This document shows, in pieces, positions 20,787 to 30,797 of a DNA stretch of 64,000 bases (positions within the stretch are counted from its first letter, which is position 1; the number at the start of each line of letters is the position of its first letter). The notes beneath the pieces are model-generated. The model was not told the DNA's origin. It did not search any database and worked only from the letters and a program-made list of their open reading frames with translations. The position numbers and the translations under genes were made by a program. This stretch comes from Zygnema cylindricum (taxonomy: Eukaryota; Streptophyta; Zygnematophyceae; Zygnematales; Zygnemataceae): assembly GCA_037447655.1 (NCBI GenBank), contig JBBHKE010001203.1:64001-128000 (forward strand), read 5' to 3'.

Positions 20787-23700
20787 ATGGGGGGAGGTGA
20801 AGCTCAAGATAAGAATCTCTCTGGTGCCAGGCCGGAAGAACGGGCGAATCGAGAAGCGGTGGTATCAGAAGAAGAGTCACAGGTTCCCGAAGAATCCGTC
20901 CCCTTCACCTCGCCTGCCAACATAGAGCGGTTTCTCCAGGGGATGATGCCTGAGCCTGTTAGGGTTGAAACTCCTCCAAAACCACCCGAACCACAAACTT
21001 CGCCCCCATCTCCTCCTAGCCTCACTCCTGAACATTTTCCCTCCTTGGCGGAGGCCTCCAGAACCTTTGCCGAGGAAAGAAAGGAGTCCAGAGCACAGGC
21101 TCAAGAAAGAAACCGAGTGTTACCCCGGGCCAGGCCAAAGAGGCAAGCTCAGCGGGAGCCCCTTTTGGGTCCCCTTCCGGAGGTCGGGCTTCACACCAGA
21201 TCAAAGATTCCCAAGGCCGAAATTCAGATTGACCCTGCGGTTCTGACGTATCCCAGCCGCCCTGGTCGAAAGGAACTCCTTGCTCTTCATTATCTTCATG
21301 AACTGAAGGTTAAACAGGAGTTGGTGCAAAGAGTGTCTCGGTCGGATCGGCCTCAGGTGGTTAAACCAGTGGGAGGGGTAGTGGAGATTCTAAGTAGCTC
21401 TTCAGAGAGTGGTTCCTCCCAGTCCTTGCTGGAAAGGCCCAGGAGGGCTCCTCCTTGTCGCCCTCTTCCATCTTCTTCCCAAGAGAGTGCAGCAAGCCGA
21501 CCGTCCTAGGGGCGCCCAGCTTCGAGGTCTCGTAGGAGAGCAGGTGGCAGCGATAGCGGGGTTCCAGAGCCAGGGAGGGAGAAGAAGTTTGACCACAGGG
21601 ATAGCAAGGGTAGATTTGCACCTATTCCCAAGGAAGAACCTTCCCCAACGCCAGTGCCAGTCTCCACCGAGAGATCTACCCCTTCGGCACCGCGAGTCCG
21701 CCCTGATAGAGGGTTCTGGCGACCGGAACCCACTGACCCAGAGGTTACGGAAACGGAACCAGAAAAGTTGTCCGAGAGATTGTTTTGAGCCACGCCTACA
21801 GATCCAAAAATTCTAGGAGCAGGGATAGCTGATCTGACTGGAGTACTGGAAAGGGCTAAGGAGCTAGTGGAAATTTTAAAATCTCAGGGCTCGGCTACGG
21901 CGCGGACTGGACCTGTTACAGTAGATTGGGAAGCGTTGGAGGAAGAACGGAGAAAGTTGTGGGAGCAGGAATTGAATCTCATCCGGGAAGCTAGGCGAAG
22001 GTCTAGTGGGATCCTCAGTGGGCGGATCCCTCCAACACCAGTAGCGGAAACCCCGCCCAGAGCTCCACCCCAGGCTCCTCCTTCGGAGATTGGTTAGGAA
22101 CCTCCTCCTTAGCGGGAAAAGGGGGCAGACACAAGACTTAATATTGGGGGTTTGGGTGCAGATTTACCGTCTGAACTCGAAGCGGCTCTGCGGGAAGATC
22201 CTACTTTTGTTTCGGTGGAGGTTTTTGAAGCAGTTGAGGCCTTAGTGGAGTTACGACCGGACGAAAGAATTTACATCCCCTTGAGACCGTCTACACCTCC
22301 TTCTCCTCCACCCAGACTGTCCCGTGATCCTCCTCCTTTCCCTCCTCATCCTCCAACTTCCCACTCCCAAGCTCCGGCAGCAGAACCCCCGGACAATCCC
22401 ATCTCCTCTCCATCTCCTTCTGTTTCTCTTACTGGAGCCGACCGTGGGTCCCCAAGTCCGCTGAATTTACCCTATAAATACGATGTATACTCCCCTCCTC
22501 ACCGGCGTTCCCCATCCTCTAGTTTTGGAACTCCTCCCCCTGAAACCTCCTGAAGAAGGCCTCAGAAACCGACTCTCTTCAGGAGACACACACCTTCTCC
22601 CCAGAACCAGCCTTCATCTCCATCTTCTTCTCCATCCCTACCCCAATATCCACCTGCAAACCGACCTCGGCTTCACATCTCGTCCACGAAAACAGTTCTC
22701 CGGGACGAGCGATACTCCAGTGAATAAAGAGGGGTTGATATAGTGGATTGGGCCCCTTCCACTTCAGTCGGACAGACAGGCTCATGGATATCCTCTGCAC
22801 CAAGAGAATCATCAAGGAATACCCTTCTTCCTAACACATTTCTAGGCACGGGTACTTACTTCGCTGGAGGAGATTCCACACCTCACAGGGCAACACCTCC
22901 TACAGGAGGAGGAGTCGGATCCATTCCCGAGGAAGAGGACCTAGGAGCCACTTCGCCAGCCCAGTTTGTTAGTCCCACCGGACCTTCCTTGTCTCAGTTC
23001 ACACATTCGGCAAAGGAAAAGGAAATGGGGGACATCCGAATCTTTATAGGAGATAGCTCTGGGATAGCTTTCTCTGATTTTGTATTGTTGTGGAAATCCT
23101 TCACCCAATCTGAAATTAACAAGTACAGGGGAGGAGCTATTCCTGACGACTTCGAAACAACTCTCTTTCCCATGATGGTCAACTACCTCTGAGGAGGGGC
23201 GTTGGCAGATTATAAGGAGCGTCAATCTCTCTTGATGGCTCGAAGCATCATAATCTCAGATCCGGCCCTGGATGCAGAAGTTTTACGAGCGGAGGCAGAT
23301 TTGGCTGCCGCAGCGGTGACCCCTGTAACAGCTACCTTCACCGATGATATGAAGTTGCATGCCCAAGGGAGGGCCTATGTTAACCAGCTGCAAGCAATTC
23401 AGGCAGCTCGGGTTGCAACTCGTATGGTGGTGAATCCTACCCCTTGCACCACTCTTCTATACATCTGGAGACTCCTCTACACCGAGAGGAACGAATCAGC
23501 CATCAAGGAATTCACGGAATTTCGGTGTTTGAAGAATAAGACGCCTTAGACACTCTTTAACCGCCTCTCTAGTCTTTGTCAGAAGACTAAACTGTCTACC
23601 ATTGACCTTTTCGCAATGGCGACCAAGTATTTCATTGCTGTCCGTAATTCATTCGGACCGACAGGGCAGACTGCCTTGGATAAGTGGATCGCAGGACAAG

Positions 23701-24951
23701 CCATCCACGACATAAATCCCTCGGCCAAGGACATATCCCTGGTGGCCATGAAGTTATACGACCACTTCGTTCAAAGTGAGGCGAGAGAAAAAGCCGTGAC
23801 CGGCAAGGCAAGAGCGAATTTTGCAGGATTCGCCGGGGAAACTTCCTTAAGTGGGGAAGAACAAGCAAAACTCTAAGCTTTGCGGAAGCTTAAAGGGAAG
23901 CAAGTTGTGGACACCGGGCCAGAACATGCAATGGGGGCCGACGATCGGGTGATTCTGTACAATTGCCTAAATTGTCAACAACTTGGACATGGATGGAAAC
24001 GCTGCAGCAGGAAACTCAAACCAGAGCTAGCCCTCAAGTTGAAAGAATGGGAGGTAGAGCGTTCAGAAAGGAGCTAGAAGCAGCATGAAAAGAGGCTCAA
24101 AGCAGGGGGGGGGGGAGAGAACACCGGTCATAAAGAACAATTACTGACCCACTCCCCGGAGCAAAACTTCGAAAATGTCCTAGTTCCAACTGCGGCAAAT
24201 CAAACTGCCAAAGTTTGACGATGCTCAGATCTCCAACGAGATTCGAAGCAAGTATACCACTGAGGGTCACAAATGCGAAGCCTGTGGTTTTATGGGGCAC
24301 AAGGAGGGACAATGTTTCCGGAAGAACGGGATACCTAAGGAAATGATGCAATTCGCTTTGTTCACTGGAGGAGGAGAGACTGCCGTTAACCCTCTTCCCC
24401 TACAACTCCTTTATCCTTGGGAGCGCCTAGTGCTGCCTACACTTGTGACGCCAGAACCATTAACGAATGCTCCCGCAAGACTTACACCAGAGATAATAAT
24501 CCAACAGCACAATCAGCAGATGGCTGCCATGGCTGCAGAATTGGCTGCACTTCGTTTGGGGTCGACTTACCGGCCTGCTCCTCTTACGACAGCGCAACGA
24601 CTCCAAAGACAGAAGCAAGAGTTACTACAAAAGCTAGCGGAGCTTGATCTTCAAAGCACATCGGGTGTTAATGACGATGATTTAATGGGCTGGGATTTGG
24701 AACCCCCAAATGCCCACCATGCAAACAGTTTCCTGCACGGAGCATGGAATGTTGGAGTGGGAGATGGTCGTAGACAACTCCGCTCCTCAACCTCGGATCA
24801 AAGGAGAGACAGGCGGAAAATGGGCCAAAAGGACCACAACCGGAAGGCCACCGGGCCTTTGTCTTTCATGCCCAGGGCAGACATTCTGAACAGTGACATA
24901 GGCCTTGGGATCAAGCCCACTTAACCCCTTGCTCTTCCTCCTCAACCTAAA
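20787..24951 (+). pseudogene. GY-M copy 1 gag, two zinc knuckles
   Basis: The likely start is the ATG at 20787 (MGGGEAQDKNLS), conserved in copy 2 at 39209. Gag is unusually long, about 1,390 codons: a proline- and charge-rich N-terminal half (PPSPPPRLSRDPPPFPPHPP near 22280-22345), a capsid-like part (WKSFTQSEINKYRGG, then NESAIKEFTEFRCLKN), knuckle 1 CLNCQQLGHGWKRC (23964-24005) and knuckle 2 CEACGFMGHKEGQC (24274-24315). Nearly all lies in one frame, with stops at 21507, 22095, 22110, 22551, 23874, 24075 and 24922, among others. A run of eleven G near 24105 shifts the frame between the knuckles; copy 2 has ten G and keeps the frame. Gag should bind the RNA and build the particle. Confidence 0.85.
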
Positions 24952-25956
24952 TTGCCTCCCGGTTTCGAAAATTACAAGAAAGAGAAACTGCAGCAGGAGA
25001 CAAAATCACTGGAAGAGGACAACCAAAGTACACAAGATTGGTTTGAGCGGTTTATGGCCGAACGCCCGGACGAAGATGCACCAAAAACTCCACCCGTACC
25101 TGATTCCGGTTCTGAAACTGATGACAACGAAGAGATAGAACCGGATCAGGAACAAAATTCGCCGACATCCTCCCCAAAAGCTCCGCTCCATTCCTCCAAA
25201 CCTGCTCTTATGCTGGTCCGGCATTTGATGCCTTATGCCTTGACCCATGTCAAGACCCTTGCTTCCTCCCATAATCTGCCCGAAGAGATCATCATTCAGG
25301 CCCTGGGAGAAGAGATCCATTCTGGAAAAGACAAAGTCGACAGGGTGACACCACCCACGGCGGTATACTTGTCTTCAGATCCTAAGACCCCTATGGCGGA
25401 TAGGGACTACAAAACTTTGTCCGTGGCACTCATTCTAAACTGGACCGAGAATTTCAAACTGAACGGGTACGGCGGGTATCAGGACGCTGTGGTGGATACC
25501 GGAGCACTTCCCAACCTCATCACTACTTCTGCATTGCAGAAAATGCCGGAAGAACTCAGACCCTTGATCTGCCCGAGTAACATCTGCTTGAGCACAGTCA
25601 GCAGCGGCAATCAGCCAGTCCATGGGATCATCAAAGCCATGGACATTGAATTCTCAGATGATGCGGGACAGAAGGTGAAAATTGGACTTCCTTTCTTAGT
25701 GGTAGAAGGGAATCAGTTTGAAATTCTGTTGGGAATGGCAACTTCGACCCGCATAAAAATGAGTTTGAGTGTTTGGAAGGAGCAATGTACAATTCGGGAC
25801 CCAGGAAATCCCGAAGGAACCAAAGTTCTGGTTCCTTTGGATTTATGGAACCGGGGAAATACCAATGTTCCGGTGTCTGCCTGTTACCCCGTATATTCTA
25901 CCACCTCTCCGGCGGAGCTGTTTGACAGTTCCACAGATATTGCCGAAGACATCTAG
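24952..25956 (+). CDS. GY-M copy 1 aspartic protease domain
   Basis: An open stretch of 334 codons in the same frame as the end of gag, so it is the C-terminal part of a Gag-Pro polyprotein and the first ATG need not be a start. The acidic N-terminal third (DSGSETDDNEEIEPDQ) is followed by a retropepsin: active site AVVDTGALPNLIT with the DTG triad at 25495-25503, and a later ILLGMATSTRIKM flap/alpha-like segment. It would cleave the polyprotein in the particle. It ends with a TAG at 25954 that copy 2 shares. Confidence 0.85.
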   Translation: MPPGFENYKKEKLQQETKSLEEDNQSTQDWFERFMAERPDEDAPKTPPVPDSGSETDDNEEIEPDQEQNSPTSSPKAPLHSSKPALMLVRHLMPYALTHVKTLASSHNLPEEIIIQALGEEIHSGKDKVDRVTPPTAVYLSSDPKTPMADRDYKTLSVALILNWTENFKLNGYGGYQDAVVDTGALPNLITTSALQKMPEELRPLICPSNICLSTVSSGNQPVHGIIKAMDIEFSDDAGQKVKIGLPFLVVEGNQFEILLGMATSTRIKMSLSVWKEQCTIRDPGNPEGTKVLVPLDLWNRGNTNVPVSACYPVYSTTSPAELFDSSTDIAEDI

Positions 25957-25962
25957 CAATTC
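25954..25962 (+). promoter_or_regulatory. Candidate stop-codon readthrough site
   Basis: TAG-CAA-TTC ends the protease frame and is conserved in copy 2 at 51516-51524. No indel separates protease and methyltransferase frames in either copy. The context is one base from the UAG-CAR-YYA leaky-stop consensus known from tobamoviruses. Readthrough is inferred, not shown. Confidence 0.45.
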
Positions 25963-26085
25963 CCGATTTCCAAGCGGTGGGAGAGAGAATACACAGACAG
26001 ATTATTGCAGGTGGCGAAACTCCGGCGGGGAGTGGATCAAACATTCTCGGCCTTACTATTACCGAAAACAGATTCGACGATCTAG

Positions 26086-27372
26086 TCAGATGTTTTCAAA
26101 ACCAAGACTGGGAGGAAGGACTTCAATCGACAAGTGGTGTCATTGACAGTCCCAGACTCCGGACTTTGGATTTTATCTTTATTTTCAGGAATCAGTTCTG
26201 ATTTGCAGGCAGTTTTAAAGGCAGGGTATCGAGTGGAGTCATACACAGCTGTGGAAATTTCACCAGAAGCGCGAGCTGTCAGCAAACATCGCCTACATCA
26301 ACTGCATCACTTATATCCTCAACAGCTTCCAGTGTCTTCCATTTCCAAAGCTCACCGGAGTCTTCCCCAGAATGTGGATAATATAATGGCACCTCATTTA
26401 GCTAGTCTGGGAAGAGTAGATCTGGTTGTGGCGGGATGGCCTTGTCAGGGATACTCTCTAGCAGGACAAGGAAGAGGGTATCAGGACCACCGAAGTGGAA
26501 CCTTCTATGAGATGATTACATTGATATCGTGGATTCAGCTGCTCCAAGACACACCAGTGGGGTACATTCTGGAGAATGTCCACCCGGGGGATGATAAACG
26601 AAAGCAGGTTGCAGAAAGTTGGAATCAGGTAACCCGTATTTTGGGAGCTCCCTTGGTTTTTGACGCTGCTCAAATGGGATCTCGAGTGCACAGAATCCGG
26701 GCATATTGGACCAATATGATCCCTCTTCCAATCCTCTGGCAAGTGTTGGAGACACAAACCCCCGACCCCCAGATTTCAGTGCAGCAGATACTTGGAAAAA
26801 AAAGAATTGCGACACCTGTAACAAAACCGGATTGTTCACCTTTCTTCCAATGCAATATCCCTGGATTCCCACTTCGAGCTCTCCCCACATTGGTATCTTT
26901 TCCTCACAGTCACGCCTACCGAAAAGGAGCAGCTGGAATGATTTTTGACAGCATGGAAAGACTTTGGACAGCACCAACAATATCGAAACGAGAACAGGCA
27001 ATGGGATTTCATCCGGAAACCACGGCAGCACCAGGTATTTCAAACCTACAGCGGTGCAGCCTCATAGGGCAAAGCATGGATTTAAATGCCATTACATGGG
27101 TTGTAAAGCATGCTCTTGCCTATTCCAGTCTCCACGCTCCAGATTCACGCAGAAATTACCTTCAAGCTCCACAGTTACTGTCCATGCAAGCAACTTTGCA
27201 GCTTGAGGGGGGGAGAGAAAAGAGAAAAATTCTACACCCGAGAGTTCCTTCAGCGCGGGGGAACAGGAGCTTAGAAGAAGACAGCTTAGCGGAAGTTGTC
27301 AGCAGTAAAGTATTATCCGGAGGAATAGAGGCAGATCCACAGGTTGGGCTAGAATTTGACATCAACCTCTGA
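26086..27372 (+). CDS. Retrotransposon C5-cytosine DNA methyltransferase, copy 1
   Basis: An open frame of 429 codons; the first internal ATG is at 26134 and residues below count from it. It shows the C5-methyltransferase motifs in canonical order: I ILSLFSGISSDLQAVLKAG (13-31, S-adenosylmethionine site), acidic residue of II in AVEIS (Glu41), IV GWPCQGYS with the nucleophile Cys104 (codon 26443), VI YILENVHP (Glu147), VIII QMGSRVHRIRAYW (180-192), a target-recognition stretch, then ISKREQAMGF and X-like LIGQSMDLNAITW. Motifs around IV and the C-terminus look more like the Dnmt3/DRM type than Dnmt1, by eye only. It would methylate cytosine in DNA. It lies between protease and RT, in frame with the protease apart from TAGs at 25954 and 26083, and is joined to RT in copy 2. 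Copy 1 has lost that join through a small deletion near 27372. Confidence 0.9.
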   Translation, partial: SDVFKTKTGRKDFNRQVVSLTVPDSGLWILSLFSGISSDLQAVLKAGYRVESYTAVEISPEARAVSKHRLHQLHHLYPQQLPVSSISKAHRSLPQNVDNIMAPHLASLGRVDLVVAGWPCQGYSLAGQGRGYQDHRSGTFYEMITLISWIQLLQDTPVGYILENVHPGDDKRKQVAESWNQVTRILGAPLVFDAAQMGSRVHRIRAYWTNMIPLPILWQVLETQTPDPQISVQQILGKKRIATPVTKPDCSPFFQCNIPGFPLRALPTLVSFPHSHAYRKGAAGMIFDSMERLWTAPTISKREQAMGFHPETTAAPGISNLQRCSLIGQSMDLNAITWVVKHALAYSSLHAPDSRRNYLQAPQLLSMQATLQLEGGREKRKILHPRVPSARGNRSLEEDSLAEVVSSKVLSGGIEADPQVGLEFDINL

Positions 27373-28894
27373 GAAGACCACCGGAAGCTAGGGCTGCGGT
27401 TGAGCCGGGAAAAATGGACTGGACTCTGGGGGAGCAGCTGGACCCTCAGCAGAAAGAACAGCTAACAGAACTCTTGGCTAGAAACACTCAGGTTTTCTCA
27501 TGGTCCGAAACAGATGTTGGAATCTACAAAGGAACCCCGTTTCGGATAGATTTGATCGACGAAACCGCAACAGTTTGGCAGAAACAATATCCTCTCAGCT
27601 TCAAAGAGAAAGAATTTATTACTGCAAAGGTTCAAACTTTGGTGGACGCAAGGTTGGTTCAGGAAAGTACCGAACTCCATGGGTTTCCTTCCCCCACAGT
27701 TCTCCCTCCTAAGAAGGATTCATCTGGGAAAACTGTGGACTTCCGAATGTGTAGGGACTACCGCATGTTGAACACGGCCACCATTCCTGACCGGTACCCA
27801 ATGCCAACTCCGAAAGAGATATTCGACTCTCTTGGTGGGGCCACTATTTTCTCCACACTGGACATGAAGAATGGTTTCCACCAGATTGCCATGGAACCAA
27901 ACCACCGGGAGAGAACGGCATTCTAGGCCGGATCTAGACTTTATGATTAGATCTACATGCCTTTCGGACTGAAGAATGCACCAACAAAGTTCCAACGGGC
28001 CATGGACGAAGCGCTCCGAGGAATCGATTGTGCCAGGTGCTACATCGACGATGTGATAATATTTTCCAAGACCTTTGAAGAACACCTGGAGCATATACAG
28101 ATCGTTCTCCGGGCTCTTCAAGCAGCGCGCTTGAAATGTCACCCGGGCAAGGGTATTTTTGGAGTGCAGAAAATCATTTACCTCGGACATGAGGTAACTC
28201 CTGGGACATTGGGTCCCCATATGGTGAAGGTTGCAGCCCTCGACGCTCTTCCTCCCCCGCAGGACATTTCTGCCTTGCGCACCTTTCTCGGCCTGGCTAA
28301 CTACTATCGCAGGTTTATTCCCGAGTTCAGTAGTCATGCCCAGCCCCTCAATAAGCTATTACGGAAAGATCAAGAATGGCAGTGGGCCGAGGAACAGCAG
28401 ATCACTTTCCAATTCTTGAAAGATGCCTTGAAGCAGCACCCAGTGCTCCGGATGCCTAATCACCACAGGCCTTTTCTCCTTTACACTGATTAGAGCAGGT
28501 TTTGATTGGGAGTTGTTTTGGCTCAAGTTGACGACACAGGTGCCGAGTATGTGGTGGCTTACGCCAGCCGGAGCAATAACCGAGCAGAGGGAAATTATAG
28601 CAGTTATCATGGGGAGCTTTTTGCCGCGGTTTGGGCCATTCAGCATTTTAGACCTTATTTGTACGGGGTCCATTTCACACTAATCACCGATCACCAACCC
28701 TTGAAGTGGATCATGGAAAATAGTAAGTTGACCGGCAAACTCGCCAGATGGGTTGTTATCATGCACGAATATGATTTCAGTATTGTCCACCGGGCAGGGG
28801 AAAGTCATGGGAATGCCGACGGACTCAGCCGAAACCCCGATCGTTCTACCCTCGATTCCACCGGGCTCGGCACGAGGAGGATCCGGAAATCAGT
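27373..28894 (+). pseudogene. GY-M copy 1 reverse transcriptase and RNase H
   Basis: RT starts about 27411 (MDWTLGEQLDPQQKEQL) after a frame lesion. Motifs: FRMCRDYRMLNTATIPDRYP, STLDMKNGFHQI, MPFGLKNAPTKFQRAMD, catalytic YIDDVIIFS (YIDD at 28041-28052) and thumb LRTFLGLANYYRRFIPEF. TAGs at 27924, 27948 and 28491 interrupt; the last two are TGG in copy 2. RNase H follows (VVLAQVDDTGAEYVVAYASR, NYSSYHGELFAAVWAIQHF, LITDHQPLKWIME, VHRAGESHGNADGLSR). It would copy element RNA to DNA and degrade the template. Confidence 0.9.
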
Positions 28895-30339
28895 TTGGGA
28901 CTCATTCGAGCATCCTCCGCCTTCATTTGGCTTCTTTCATCTGGGGGGGAATTGTCAACTTTTGCAGCAGATGTTGAGGGGCAGGCACCCATGGGAGCCG
29001 ATCGGAAAGACATTTGGAATGACTCCGAAGCTCTCCAATCTATTCAACAGGGATCCCCTCTTCCCCTCTTCGCTAGAATTCAATTATCCCGAGTTCAGAC
29101 CCGGATGGCGGCGTATGAGTGGGACCGAGGAGTGCTCCTCCGGAAATGGACAGAAGGTACTAGGAGAGTGGTTCCTCCTCCCTCAGATCGAGAAACTCTG
29201 ATTACCAATCTCCATAAACAATGTGGACACTTCGGACAGAAGCGAACCACTTCCTTGGTTACAAGCTCTTACTGGTGGCACGGGTTGCGGGCCCAAGTCA
29301 ACAGAATTGTACAGACTTGCTCTTCCTGCGATCGAGTTAAGGCAGCTTTTGACAAAAAGGGCGGGACTGAGCTCCATTCTCTTCCCATCAAGGGAATGTT
29401 TTATCGGTGGTCTTTGGATCTTTTGGGACCTCTTCCGACCAGCAGACGTGGAAATCGTTTCGTTCTGGTCATGATTGAACATTTCTCAAAATGGATAGAG
29501 TTTGTGGTCCTGCCCCGAAAGGAGTCCAAGTCCATTTCCGACGCCTTTCTGCAGAACGTCCTGTCACAGTTTGGGGCGCCAGCAGAGGTTCTGACCGACC
29601 AGGGATCGGAATTCGCCGGAGAATTTACCAATCTTTTGGAGAAATGCCTCATCGACCATCGACTTACCAGCCGCGACCACCCCGAAGCCGACGGTTTGGC
29701 CGAAAGGTCCGTACAGACAGTAAAGCGGTCACTACGTAAATATGCAGTTGAAGAGGACTTGGGAGAGTGGGACAGAAGGGTGCCTTTGATTGCCATGGGA
29801 TACCGATTCAGCAGACAGGCTTCTCTTCACTCCTACAGCCCTTACTTCATTTTATTTGGACGGCATCCCATTCTGCCCGGGGCTGCCTCTGCCCAAGCGG
29901 TGGTCCTCCCGGCAATGGATGACAAGGGAACTGTCGAAAAATTGATCGCCGACCGTGCCAAAATTTTCCACCGGGAGATGCCTCTCGCCATGGGGAATTT
30001 ACAGGCGGCACAACACCGGGATCAATTATTGTATTCCCAGCGCCGGAGCGGAGATTATGTGCCCCGACAGCGACGATTTATGCCAGGAGACTTTGTTTAT
30101 TCATGCAACAGAAAAAGGACACGCTTGACATTTCTGCCGGGCGGGTGATCTTGAAAGTGGTGGAAGTTTCAAATAAGGGAGTTCTGACTTTGGAAGGGAA
30201 AGATGGGCGAAGAATGAAAGAGAATCAAATCAATGTGGCCCCTTGTCACCTCCGAGGATTAGAAGACGACCCCACTTTCCACTTGACTTACTTTGCCGAT
30301 CCTCCTTCCTGTTCATCATCCTGCAACTTGTCCTCCTAG
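28895..30339 (+). pseudogene. GY-M copy 1 integrase
   Basis: The core is open from 28895 to 30148. The HHCC zinc domain reads HKQCGH then CSSCDRVK (Cys codons at 29318 and 29327). The DDE triad is visible: SLDLLGP (Asp 29417), TDQGSEFAGE (Asp 29597) and AERSVQTVKRSL (Glu 29702). The C-terminal domain (RFMPGDFV, then QQKKDTLDISAGRVILKVVEVS) continues in another frame to 30339 because of one lesion near 30100. No chromodomain is visible. It would insert the DNA copy into the genome. Confidence 0.85.
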
Positions 30340-30797
30340 CAGCAAGACATCTTGGTCTGCCATCAGTGCGGGCAAAGCTGGCATCCAGCTTGTCTCCCCT
30401 CCTCATGGGAACCACGCCCTCCATCCCCTAGTCCATGGTTCTGGGGGAACTGTGAATTGGGTGGGTAACTATTTCTTTTTCTTAGTCACGGTTGACTATA
30501 AGGGGGGGAAATTGGGGCACCGACCCGATTACCGAGAACCCAACCCCTTTCCCCGGCTTAATGGGGAAATTAAGGGGGAGGGGAGATCTTTTCGCCTTCC
30601 CATGCACTCATCCCTATTCCCTATCCTTGTGCCTCTCCTATCTGTGCATGCATTCCTGTTGGGAGGGATAAGGTCAGCAGTGGGCATTATCATTATTATG
30701 GGAAGCATTCGCATTGGTGGGTTCTTTGCACGACGCCGAGACCGGCCATCCCGGGCAGCGGGCCCTTCCGTTATGTTTCTCTGGCACGCTCGACAGC
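30340..30797 (+). other. GY-M copy 1 3' untranslated region
   Basis: It contains a polypurine-like tract, AAGGGGGGGAAATTGGGG, at 30500-30517. This lies 280 bp before the LTR-like repeat, further than usual. A 55-bp segment at 30743-30797 (CGGCCATCCCGGGCAGCGGG...GCTCGACAGC) recurs at the very 3' end of the element. The interval 30512-30795 is itself bounded by TG and CA. No gene is apparent. Confidence 0.55.

Noticed and set aside
22579-22815. Open frames antisense to GY-M gag
   Set aside because: They mirror the proline-rich sense codons and are not preserved between the copies.
26086-27372. Methyltransferase as bacterial contamination or a restriction-modification gene
   Set aside because: Two diverged copies occupy the same position between protease and RT, in frame with both, with eukaryotic retrotransposon sequence on each side.
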